Shown in pieces: positions 55,731 through 64,000 of a stretch of 64,000 nt of DNA. The translations under genes were made by a program, and so were the position numbers. The stretch comes from Microcebus murinus. Taxonomy: Eukaryota > Chordata > Mammalia > Primates > Cheirogaleidae. The stretch lies in assembly GCF_040939455.1 (NCBI RefSeq), contig NC_134112.1, positions 21,726,501 to 21,790,500 of the forward strand. Reading direction: 5' to 3'. Every line of letters starts with the position of its first letter. Position 1 is the stretch's first letter. The notes under the pieces were generated by a model, which saw nothing but the letters and a program-made list of their open reading frames with translations, did no database searches and had not been told where the DNA came from.

Positions 55731-55844
55731 CCTGCTGGATCAGTTTGTCCTCCCCGTCCCCACTCCCTGCCCACACGAGCCCCGGCCCAGTCCTCCTCAG
55801 TGGAAGAGGACGGCTCACAGATGTTCCAGATGTTCCCAAGGGCT
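55731..55844. repeat. 114-bp local duplication, copy B
   Basis: Direct-orientation partner of 54821-54934, 910 bp downstream. The flanks differ at once on both sides, so the edges are sharp. Confidence 0.95.
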
Positions 55845-56189
55845 AGAGCCCTCAGTTTTCCTGAGCCTTGGGAGAGTCTGTCCCCGAAGGGTGGGCTGTG
55901 TCCTCCCCAGAGCTGCTCTGAGGGAGCTGTCGGCCCTCGGAGGGGGCGGGAGCAGGGGGCAGTGGGGAGCCCGCAGAGGCACGCAGAGGCCTCAGTGGGA
56001 ACCGGCTCGGCCCTGACTCCCACGCCTCCGCCGGGCCCCGCAGGCCTGCAGCCCTAGTCCCGTGGCCCCAGGGGTGCTGGAGGAGCGGATGAAGGCTTAG
56101 CAGGGTCAGGGGTCATCGCATCCTCCAGGGGACCCAGCTAGAGGCAGGGGCTCCGGAGAACACACGTCTGGCAGCAGGAGGGCCTCAGG
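55845..56189. other. GC-rich intergenic sequence
   Basis: Moderate CpG density at 55870-56060 with overlapping open frames on both strands. No exon or promoter signature beyond GC content. Confidence 0.4.
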
Positions 56190-56300
56190 CTGGAAGGAAG
56201 GAGGCCTGGGCTCAGCCCCTGCCCAGACTCTGATTCTCTGCGTGACTGTGGACAAGTGACTCTCCCTCTCTGAGTGCCAATGTCCTAATTTACCAAGACT
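56190..56300 (+). repeat. MIR SINE fragment
   Basis: GGCCTGGGCTCAGCCCCTGC, CTGCGTGACTGTGGACAAGT GACTCTCCCTCTCTGAGTGC CAA in forward order. Confidence 0.75.
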
Positions 56301-56896
56301 GGGTCTGGGCTCTGCCGAGACGGGGGCGGGAAGGAAGCAAGATGAAGCAGACAGCCCCAGCCCTTCGGGAGTTCTCGCTGAGACCGAAATTTGGGGAACG
56401 TGGAGGAAGTGACGCACAGGAGAAGGTGAACATGGCAAAATCCGTAAAATGGGTTTACGAACCTCTGCCCTGCCTCCCTACCTCTTTGTGAGGAGCAAAC
56501 ATGGAACCCAGGATTTGCGTGTCGCTTGACAGTACACAGTGCCCCCAGTTCATCCTCTCGTGTGATCTGCAACTTGGCCCACAGGCTGTAAGGGACAAGG
56601 GACCTACACCGACTGTCCCCTCCTTCTGGTGCTCTCTCGCCTCCCGTGGGCAGCCCTGGCTCCCAGCCTTCCCGGCACACTCTTGCTGCCTGTGCCACCT
56701 GCACCCAGGCCGAGAGCCCCCAGGGCAGGGCGGCGTCTCTTCACAGCTCGGTTTACTGTGTCTGACCCTGGGCCTGGCCCCAGGAGCGCCCGAGCGTGTT
56801 TGCACCAGGCAGTGGGGACGCCAGGCCCTGAATCAGAGCTGGAACCGGCCCAAAGAGAGGCGCAGAGCTAAGCGGGGGCATCAGAGAAAGATTTCC

Positions 56897-57000
56897 TTTT
56901 CTTTTTTTTTTTTTAGCGTATTATGGGGGTACAAGTGTTAAGGTTACTTATATTGCCCATGCCCCCCCCCCTCGAGTAAGAGCTTCAAGCATGTCCATTC
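56897..57000 (-). repeat. 5'-truncated lemur L1 3' end
   Basis: A poly-T run (56903-56914) followed by AGCGTATTATGGGGGTACAA GTG, TTACTTATATTGCCCATGCC and GAGTAAGAGCTTCAAGCATG TCC: the reverse of the L1 3' end seen in lemur genomes. The remainder of the L1 is missing. Confidence 0.75.
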
Positions 57001-57084
57001 TTTAGATGCCTTTGGCTTCCAAGAAGTTGCTATGGAAGTTTCAGGGATGTCATGGGAGAAATCAGAATTCTGGACCTCTTCACA

Positions 57085-57610
57085 CCAGTTTTAATTCAAT
57101 TCATTTCCACAAACATTTTTCTAGTGCCTGCTCTAGGCGCTACTGAACAGACTAAACAAACGAAAAGCCCACCCTTAGGGAGCTTACATTTTAATAGAGA
57201 GATGAGTGATAAAAAAGGGAAATAAATAAGTTATGTGCTATGTCAGTAGTAAGTGCCATGGAGAAAAATGCAAAGTGAGGAAGTAACAAAAGCCATGCCG
57301 GCATCTACAGCTAAGGGGGCCATCTGGTCAGGGGGCCTCACAGAGGTGAAGGAGTGAGCCAGGCGGGTGTCTGAGAAGAGAACAAGTGCAAAGGCCCTGG
57401 GGCAGGAACAGCAAGCAGGCTGGCATGGCTGGAGCCAAGTGGTGAGGGGAAGAAGAGAGGAGATGAGTCCCTGGAGGCAGAACGGTAGGTCTGCCTAGTC
57501 CTGTTAGGCCACGGAGAGGCCTGTAGTCATCACTCTGAATGAAACTGGGAACTGCCAGAGGGTTTAGCAAATAAAAGGACTTATTCTGAGTTCCAGTGGG
57601 ATTTCTTCTG
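57085..57610 (-). repeat. L2 LINE 3' region
   Basis: In reverse: CTAGTGCCTGCTCTAGGCGC, CCTTAGGGAGCTTACATTTT AATAG, GCAAAGGCCCTGGGGCAGGA ACAGC and GGAACTGCCAGAGGGTTTAG C follow the L2 order closely. Confidence 0.85.
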
Positions 57611-58269
57611 AGGGGACCAGGGAGTTGAATACTTGCCATATTTTTCTGTGAATCTAGGCACAGCTAACTCCAAACATGCACCCACTCGGGAACCCCATGC
57701 CTCTGAGCAGGGAGAGGCTGGGAGAGGAAGAGACCCTCAGCTTTGAGGGCTGAGTCCGGGGCCAGGGTGAGGCAGGGAGCCCTGAGCATCCTTGGAGGGG
57801 AGCCTGGGTCCCTCTTGGTGATCAGACCTCCATGGCACCAAGAATGGCCGTCTGCCCTGAGGCCACCAGCTGCGGATTGGGTGGGGGAAGGTGAGGGGTG
57901 AGGGGATTGGGTGGGGGAAGGTGAGGGGTGAGGGGAGAAACGCAGGGCTGGGGCCCTGCGGCCTGCCGGCCCAAGGATTGCTCAACAGGCTCCCTGGAGC
58001 CAGGCCCCGGCTCCCCTCAGTCTGGTCCCCACGCCCCCAGCAAGCCTCCAGGTCATAGGAGTAAGAAGCTGCTTTCAATTAGACCCAGTGAGGCCCTCAG
58101 GCCCTGGAGGGAGGAACTTAGCAGGAGCCAGGGTATAGGCAGGAAGAGGAGGAGGTGACCAGGGAGGTGAGGTGGGGACAGTCAGGCCCCAGGCCTGACT
58201 GCTGCTTTCCTGGGTGCCCAAGGCCCCACAGCAGTACTGCAGACAGGTGTGAAGAGGGTGACCCGAGAG
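57611..58269. other. Intergenic sequence with a 30-bp tandem duplication
   Basis: Unique-looking GC-rich DNA. A 30-bp unit (GGATTGGGTGGGGGAAGGTG AGGGGTGAGG) is present twice in perfect tandem at 57874-57903 and 57904-57933. Confidence 0.8.
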
Positions 58270-58470
58270 ACACTCAGACTCAATGGGAACCCAGTTATAA
58301 TGTGTGCACGAGCTGCATGGCTTTGAGCAGGCAGATGAAGCTCCCTGAGCCTCAGTTTCCTCATCTGGGGAATGGGGAGAGTATGCTACCTACTTCACGT
58401 TGCTTAAGAGACAAGGCAAGTGAAACACTTAGCGCAGAGCCTGGCACAGGGTGAGAGCACCTGGCACGGA
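58270..58470 (+). repeat. MIR SINE
   Basis: CATGGCTTTGAGCAGGCAGA, CTGAGCCTCAGTTTCCTCAT CTGGGGAATGGGGAGA and CACTTAGCGCAGAGCCTGGC ACAGG. Confidence 0.85.
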
Positions 58471-59186
58471 GGCTCCTTCTATCATTGCCCAGTCCGTAAG
58501 GCTGTCATCGTTCCCCTGCATGCCCAGATCTGGGCTTGGCTCAGTGGTGGCAGAGCAGGGCGACTTCTAGGCTCAGCCTGATGGGAGACCCTTGGCTGGC
58601 AGAGGGTCCTGCAGGGACTGAAATAGGACACAGGTGAGAAGGCGACCTGGAGGACTGTTGTTTTGATCTCACCCACAGTGAGAAATGCATTTTTGTTGTG
58701 ACTCAGCATAAACATGCATATGTATAAGAAATGGAAACACGAGTTCCAAGAAACAACACTTATTTATTCTCATGATCTCTTCTGCATCCTCTCCTATTTC
58801 ATCAAAAACATCAAATGCTGGTCACAACCAAAACACAAAAGAGGTTTGAAAAGCTAACATGAAGTGCCGCCCCGGGTCTGGAACACAGCTGGGCTCACAA
58901 CTGGCCCAGCTGAGCCTGGTTCGGGGCCCTGTGGGCAGGTCCACAGCTGGTGTCACTGTCCTTTCTAGGTCCCCAAAGGGCCACTGACTCAGGAGGCAGA
59001 GACACCCGACGAGCAGATGTCCAGCTCAGAGGCTCACACCCACAGACCTCCCACTCCGGGGGAGCCTTCTGCCCAGCAGAGTCACCCTCGGGGGCCGTGG
59101 GGTGAGGACTCACACTGGACACATTCGGGCAGAGGCTAGATGGCCGTCCACCGGGCAGCCTGCACAGTGAGACCCGAGGACCCAGA
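58471..59186. other. Intergenic sequence without gene
   Basis: AT-rich, possibly a decayed transposon at 58740-58865 (TTATTTATTCTCATGATCTC, AACATCAAATGCTGGTCACA); nothing certain. Confidence 0.4.
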
Positions 59187-59572
59187 GAGGCAGTGTAGCA
59201 CAGTGGTCAGCGAAGAGCATTTCCTGCCAGACTCCGGAGCATCTATGGTCTATGTCCTGGCTCCCTGGCCTCCCAGCTACAGAGCTGTGGGCAAAGCACT
59301 TGACCTCTCTGTGCCTCAGTTTCCTCACTTATAAAATGGGGAAGATGGTTGGTCCGAGTGCAGTGGTGTTTACAACTAATTGATCACAACCAGTTACAGA
59401 TTCCTTCGTTCCTTCTCCACTCCCACTGCTCCACTTGACCAGCCTAAAAAAATAAAAACAAATAAATAAGTAGAATAAAATGGGGAAAGTGACAACTCCT
59501 CCAAGGGCTCTTTACGGACCGTGTGTGCGTGCCCCAGAACAGTGCCTGGCACATCACTGCTACTGTTCAGGG
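59187..59572 (+). repeat. MIR SINE split by the Y3 insertion
   Basis: The left half, 59187-59343 (AGTGTAGCACAGTGGTCAGC, CACTTGACCTCTCTGTGCCT CAGTTTCCTCACTTATAAAA TGGGG), resumes at about 59488-59572 (CCCAGAACAGTGCCTGGCAC ATCACTGC). The Y3 retropseudogene and its target duplication lie between. Confidence 0.9.
59347..59445 (+). pseudogene. Y3 RNA retropseudogene (RNY3-like)
   Basis: The 99 bases from GGTTGGTCCGAGTGCAGTGG through GTGTTTACAACTAATTGATC ACAACCAGTTACAG to CTCCACTTGACCAGCCT match Ro-associated Y3 RNA as I recall it, with about five differences (third base, two in the pyrimidine-rich loop, two near the 3' end). The terminal oligo-U is replaced by an A-rich tail (59446-59470). Exact direct repeats ATAAAATGGGGAA (59331-59343 and 59475-59487) show L1-driven retroposition into a MIR. 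The internal Pol III promoter boxes are largely intact but there is no T-run terminator at the natural end, so it is very likely non-functional. Confidence 0.93.
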
Positions 59573-59890
59573 CACGAAGACACTCACTGGCTGGAGGCCA
59601 GCCGGGGTGCGTGCCAACAGACGCCGTGTGGGGCCTGGGATTGCGCTTCCTCTCCCCACAGCCTCACACCAGCGAGCCGGTTCCCCTGGAGGCTGGTGGG
59701 GGTGGGAGTAACCAGGGCATGTGCCCACCCCGCCACTGCCTTCACCCGGGGCCCCTAGACAGATACCCTCCATCATTCGTTAATAATTGCTCGCTGGCCC
59801 GGGGAGGGGGAGGAGGAGACTAGTGCCCGGGCTCGCAGGTGGGTCCTTCTGTGCACTCGGGCTCCATGCTGTTCCCTCCTGGCCCTGCGC

Positions 59891-59959
59891 GGACACCGGG
59901 GAGGCTCGTGCTGCGACGTCGGAGGGACACCGGGGAGGCTCGTGCCCGCGACGTCGGAG
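59891..59959. repeat. CpG-rich tandem duplication (34-35 bp)
   Basis: GGACACCGGGGAGGCTCGTG C(CC)GCGACGTCGGAG occurs twice in tandem (59891-59924, 59925-59959), differing by a small indel/substitution. Each copy carries a GACGTC core. Confidence 0.92.
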
Positions 59960-60249
59960 GGCTGCGCTCAGGACACGCCCCCACCCCACACTCGGCGCTA
60001 ACACTCGGGTCACTGTCTTTCTCCCCGGAGGAATGTGCGGGTTCCCACAGGGTGGCGCTACAGACCACGTGACAGGTGGGAGGGCTGCTATTGATGGACT
60101 CCGGGGCTTCTTTCTGGTCTTCCCTACACCAAATACCAAGTACTGTCCTAAAAACCAAAGAATCCAGCCTCTTGCAGGATCCGTCCCTGCTTGACCCCAC
60201 AGGGTCCAGAGACCCTGCCTTCTCCGGCCTGCAGCGGGCCCAGCGTCAG

Positions 60250-60400
60250 ACAGCCCTGCCTGCAAACCGCAGCTCCGCGGGTCACAAGCTCTGAGCCCTG
60301 GAGCCTGTTCCTTAACCTCTGTGAGACCCAATTCTCCTCGGGTGCAGGAGGGGCCGCACCCACCTTGCAGGGGAGTGGTGAGGATTAAATAAAACAAAGC
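60250..60400 (+). repeat. MIR SINE fragment
   Basis: GCGGGTCACAAGCTCTGAGC, CCTTAACCTCTGTGAGACCC AATTCTCC and GTGGTGAGGATTAAATAAAA C in forward order. Confidence 0.7.
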
Positions 60401-61042
60401 ATGGAAGTCCACCGGCACAGCCAGAAAGGTGCTTGCCAACTACAAGCTGCATCTCCTCCTCCCCCGTGGCCTCTCTGCCAGTCCCCATCCCTGTCCCTCC
60501 CAGAAGACCCAGCTCCCAGCACAGCCTCCTCCCGGGGCCTCTTCCAGGCGTTTGGCTCTGTAAACAGGTCTGTGGCAGCAGCAGCGGCAGCAGCCTTAAT
60601 TTCAGTTCTGGGCTCAGTAATTTCCCGTGATTATAGGCCCGTCACGCAGGGAGCGCGCCAGCAGGCCTCGGCAGGGCGGGGCTCGCACGGGCTCACACAC
60701 GTGCCGCCTGCATGCTCGGGCACACACGTGCGCACACCACCCGCCTGCCATCCCTGCAGGGCCAGGACCCGGGACCTCAGCCAGGCCAGATACATGCTCC
60801 CCGGGCCTGTGTTGCCGCCCCCCAGGGGGAGGGTCACGGAACCACACACGCACACACAGCCTCCCCTGTGTTACCAGTAAGGAGGGGGATGGGACAGGGA
60901 TGGGACGCTTTAGGACAAGGGCTCCCACCTACCCACACCCTCCTTGCAGAATCTTCCTTCTCTCCCTTGCCTGTGGCTCCCAGGGGAGGAGCACAGAAAA
61001 AGAGACGCCCCATCTTCTCTGCTTTGAGAACTCCTAAGGACT

Positions 61043-61044
<2 letters not shown>
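60401..61044. other. Intergenic sequence without gene
   Basis: GC-rich, with a short CACACGTGCGCACAC stretch at 60690-60740. 60560-60650 has a GCAGCAGCGGCAGCAGCC run next to TTAATTTCAGTTCTGGG. No exon recognised. Confidence 0.45.

Positions 61045-61085
<41 letters not shown>
61045..61085. repeat. (TG)n microsatellite
   Basis: About 20 uninterrupted TG units. Confidence 0.97.
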
Positions 61086-61087
<2 letters not shown>

Positions 61088-61173
61088 ATGACCCTGTGTA
61101 GGAGCGATGGATACAGCAGTGCGTAAGACAAGAGGAACACCAACAGTAGACATGAAAACACACAAATCGCACG

Positions 61174-61864
61174 CAGTTGATCCTCATTGTTTGCAGACTC
61201 CGTAACTGCAGATGTGCCTGCTCTCTAACCCCGGAGTCAACCCGCCACAGCTGATGACTCTGTAACCCCAGACTCAATACCAGCGGCTCTCACAGTCATT
61301 CTCGAACATACACGAGGTGGTGAAAAGTGTGGGTGGCCCGAGGCACGACCCCCCCGCTGAGACCTCCGTCCGGCTCTCATACTGTAAACGAGTGTCCTTT
61401 CCTCTGTTTACATGCTGTGAACAAGGGGTCCATTTAGTGCCACACTTCTCCACGTTTTTGTGCTTTTCGTGGGTGATCTCACGGTTTCAAATGACCTCGG
61501 AGTCGAATGTAAACTGCAGGAAGTGCTGCCCAGTGTTCCTAAGTGCTAGAAGGCTGTGATGTGCCTTATAGAGAAAATGCGTGTGTCAGATTAGCTTCGC
61601 TCAACATGAGTCATAGCGCCCACTGGCCATCAGTTCAATGTTAATGAATCAATAATGTATGTTAAATAAGGTGTCTGTAAACAGAAGCACACATAAAACA
61701 AGGTTATATATCGATCTGTTGACAAGAGTGTTGTGACCACAGGCTCACGGGAGCCTGTCTCTGCACTCCCCCTGCGAGCAGCGGTTCCATATTTGCCAAC
61801 TCAGTGTTTGTGGCAACTTTATAGAACATATATAATAACTACCACAAATAATGAGAATTGCCTG
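61174..61864 (+). mobile_element. Tigger (pogo-like) DNA transposon fossil
   Basis: Left end CAGTTGATCCTCATTGTTTG CAG; right end ACCACAAATAATGAGAATTG CCTG, its diverged inverted complement, followed by TA. The interior contains a broken transposase N-terminus. At about 690 bp it is an internally deleted copy. Sequence is strongly diverged, in keeping with an old mammalian element. Confidence 0.8.
61487..61700 (+). pseudogene. Tigger transposase N-terminal remnant
   Basis: The plus strand reads, with frame damage and stops, PVFLSARRL/KAVMCLIEKMRVSD and EFNVNE-like words from GTGTTCCTAAGTGCTAGAAG GCTGTGATGTGCC to GTTCAATGTTAATGAATCAA. This resembles the helix-turn-helix start of Tigger/pogo transposases. 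Stops interrupt it (TAG after AAGTGC, TAG in TCAGATTAGC), and the catalytic part is absent. Confidence 0.7.
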
Positions 61865-61865
61865 T

Positions 61866-62480
61866 AATTGCTGCTAAGTGCCACGGAAAAATAAAACGAG
61901 GAAATGCAAGAGTGACCGTGAGTGATGTCACTAGGTGGTCAGGACAGGCCTCTCTGGGGAGGCAATATTGGCTTTGAAATGGGGGCTAAGTGAAGAAGGC
62001 AGCCATGGAAGGCATTAGGGGGAGAGTGTTCCAAGTGGCAGCAGTGTTGAAATGAGTATGGCTTCATTTCGAGCTTGGGGTTCAGGGAACAGCAAGAAGG
62101 CCAGTGTGGCCAGAGCAGAGTCCCAGGGAGGAAGATGAAAGAAGAAGATGAGGTTGGGAAGCTGGGCTGGCTACAGAAAGGAACTTAGATTTATTTTTTC
62201 CTGGTCAAATTGGAAAGCAGGGAGTGACTGGATCTGCCCTGTCCCTACTATATGAGCCATAGCCTGGGAGGGGCAAGGGGGCTGCAGTGACGGGTCTGCC
62301 ATGGAGCCCGGTGGGAAGTGAAGGTGGCTCCCTCTGTTACAGCGTGGAAGATGGTGATGAGAGGGTGGATGGATTTGGGACTCACCGGGGAGGCTGAGGC
62401 TTCGGAACATCCTGTTGGGTCCGAGTCAGCTGGGAGGAGAGGGGTGATCCAGGAGTTACTGCTGCTGGGATTGGGGTTGA
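61866..62480 (-). repeat. L2 LINE region
   Basis: In reverse: GCTGCTAAGTGCCACGGAAA AATAAAAC, GGTCAGGACAGGCCTCTCTG GGGAGGC, GGAGAGTGTTCCAAGTGGCA GCAG and GGAACAGCAAGAAGGCCAGT GTGGCCAGAGCAGAG. A very recognisable L2 order. The end toward 62480 is vague. Confidence 0.85.
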
Positions 62481-64000
62481 CATTCAGGGAGCTGGAGAGC
62501 CGGAAGAGCTGGCTGGCAGCCCCGCAGGGTGGGAGGCACCTGCCAGACACCCTGTGCAGCTGGACGGACTTGGTGGGGGGCGGGTCTGGGCTCCGGCGTG
62601 ACCCCACGTGAAGCGCTTCCTGCTAAGGCTGCCTCCAGGCCCCGCAGGCCTGCGCCCTGCTGAGCCACGCCCCACCCCATCCTCCAGGACGCCTCCCGTG
62701 CTTGGGCAAGGCGGACATCGACCTGGAGGAACTTCCCCACACGCTGATATTCTATTTTTGAAAGATCTAATTCGATCAAATAGGTCATGTGCTCTGTGCT
62801 CTGGTCTCCCCACCTCATGCCAGCTGTTCCTCCTTCCCAGCGAGTCCTTCTGCAGATCCTGCCAGTCCCGCACACTCCCGTCCGCCTCTCCCAGGAGGTC
62901 TCCCCTGCCTGCTGCGACCCCTACCTGAGCTCTGGCATTGAACCCCACAGCCCCAATGGCCTGAGGCACACACGCCTCTGTTCTCTGCTCCCCAAAGCAG
63001 GGCTTGGGTCTCCTGCTCTTCCCTCCACCCTGCGAAATCCCAGGGCACAGCCCTGGCGGCTCCGTGGGAGACAGGACTAAGGTCAAGGTCAGCGTCCAGG
63101 TAGCAATGCCCACAGGGCCTGGGTGCTCCGCTTCGAGGGCTCCCACTGCGCCCGGGTTAGGACTGAGCAAGGGCTGCGAAGGGCCTGGGCGGGACGGAGG
63201 CCACGCCCCCATCTGGTCTGTGCGGAGCCCGCGGTGTGCCCGGGTTTGCTGCAGGGTCACCATGGACCGCTGGGCGGAGAGGCTGGGCGGGGCCTCTATG
63301 AGGAGCAGGGGGAGGCGCGGGCCCTCAGGCCTTCCCCAGAGGCTGCTCTGGCGTGTGCTTCACGTGGACTGCACAGGCCGCTGGACTTCGAGAGGGGCCT
63401 CCCTGGCAGCTCTCTGTCCGGAGACAGCCCACAGCCCCTCAGTGCTGGTGCCCCAGCCACGCCCAGCAGAGCCAGGGGCATGCTGGTGCCATGGCAATGC
63501 CACCACTGCCAGCCCTCCCCAGCCCCGAGATGACGGGAATGTGTGCAGGGTTACGGCTGCTCGTGCCAGGCCCCCGGGGGAGGGAGGGGACTCTGCAGCC
63601 CTGACCTTCTCCCGGCACAGCCCGCGGGGAAGCCGGAGCCCGGGGAGGCTCTGTGAGCCGGGTTACGTTGTGCCACCTGTTACCCCCAACGACAGGAGGC
63701 AGCAGGTTAAAGGTCACACAACCCTCCCTCACACACAGGACACCGTGTCCGGGAGGCGATGGCCCAGAGGGAAAGACGGGGAGACAGACAGACAGACCAG
63801 ACGGACAGACAGACGTGGTGTGGGGCAGAGAGTGCTCCCGAGGAGCACTGCCACAGATGGGGATGGTTGGCCGTCTGCATGCACGTGGGAAGCTTCAGCC
63901 ACCCCAGCCAGCCCCAGGACCCAGATGTTTGGAGTCATAGAGATGGGACAGCTGCCTGGTGGGCTGTTCTGCTGCCTCCCTGCAGCTGGAGTCTGGGGCC
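62481..64000. other. GC-rich intergenic sequence, no gene recognised
   Basis: CpG-richer from 63130 to 63660 with GC boxes (GGCGGGAC, CACGCCCCC, GGGCGGGGCC). Long frames on both strands (up to 259 codons at 62484-63263 minus) have no recognisable domain; none resembles the GHRHR C-terminus, the neighbour expected further right. A short CAGACAGACAGAC run lies at 63785-63812. Confidence 0.5.
63704..63716 (+). promoter_or_regulatory. Perfect DR1 nuclear-receptor site
   Basis: AGGTTAAAGGTCA: two half-sites AGGTTA and AGGTCA separated by one A. This is a textbook HNF4/RXR/COUP-TF DR1. It lies in GC-rich DNA at the right end. Function not shown. Confidence 0.4.

Noticed and set aside
59347..59445. 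Functional Y3 RNA gene
   Set aside because: The A-tail, exact target duplications and loss of the oligo-T terminator mark a retroposed copy, not the gene.
62484..63263. 259-codon minus-strand frame, considered as a GHRHR terminal exon
   Set aside because: The sequence does not resemble the GHRHR C-terminal region, and no acceptor or poly(A) signal fits. In human, GHRHR lies farther away than this window reaches.

Overview
This window is nuclear DNA from a mammal, most likely a lemur (strepsirrhine primate). Two Alu copies (44.4 and 53.5 kb) carry an AT-rich insertion between the two monomers (an AGAAAGAAATTAA segment followed by GGCCAACTAATATATATA), which I know as typical of lemur Alus. A truncated L1 3' end, two short hAT transposons and an internally deleted mariner also fit a lineage-specific transposon load. 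Old mammalian repeats (MIR, L2, L3, MER5/Charlie, Tigger, MaLR LTRs, L1M) are everywhere. There is no bacterial, viral-genome or CRISPR content.

The only host protein-coding exon I can support is on the minus strand at 680-801. It holds the start codon and the signal-peptide exon of ADCYAP1R1, the PACAP type I receptor (MASVVQVSLAALLLLPM, then a GTAAGG donor). Its first exon and promoter lie about 9.5 kb away in a CpG island at about 9.64-10.87 kb, with a clean CAG|GTAAGG donor at 10260/10259 on the minus strand and no sense ATG for roughly 660 bases upstream. Thus 1-679 is the start of intron 2, 802-10259 is intron 1, and the rest of the receptor gene continues off the left edge.

From about 10.9 kb to 64 kb I find no further host exon. 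In human 7p14 the neighbour upstream of ADCYAP1R1 is GHRHR in the same orientation, tens of kilobases away, so this stretch is probably the GHRHR-ADCYAP1R1 intergenic interval with GHRHR beyond the right edge (inference). It contains: MIR/L2-rich DNA (11-31 kb); a mariner fossil (33.2-33.7 kb); an old Alu (36.2 kb); a nested L1M/Alu/microsatellite/LTR/lemur-Alu/L1M block (42.2-46.3 kb); a hAT insertion with perfect 8-bp target duplications (48.0 kb); a 175-bp uninterrupted GAAA microsatellite (52.6 kb); a second lemur Alu with a 13-bp target duplication (53.5 kb); a 114-bp local duplication (54.8 and 55.7 kb); a Y3 RNA retropseudogene inserted inside a MIR (59.35 kb); and a Tigger fossil next to a long L2 (61.2-62.5 kb).

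Repeat-poor patches between these carry dense transcription-factor-like motifs: a perfect RFX X-box at 37.8 kb, a perfect DR1 at 63.7 kb, a POU1F1-type site at 31.25 kb, SOX/homeodomain sites at 49.8 kb and several CTCF-like sites. These are candidate distal regulators of ADCYAP1R1 or GHRHR, not demonstrated ones. Most long open frames here are chance frames in GC-rich or repeat DNA. I did not find a convincing new biological system; the best leads are the transposon fossils and the candidate regulatory sites.
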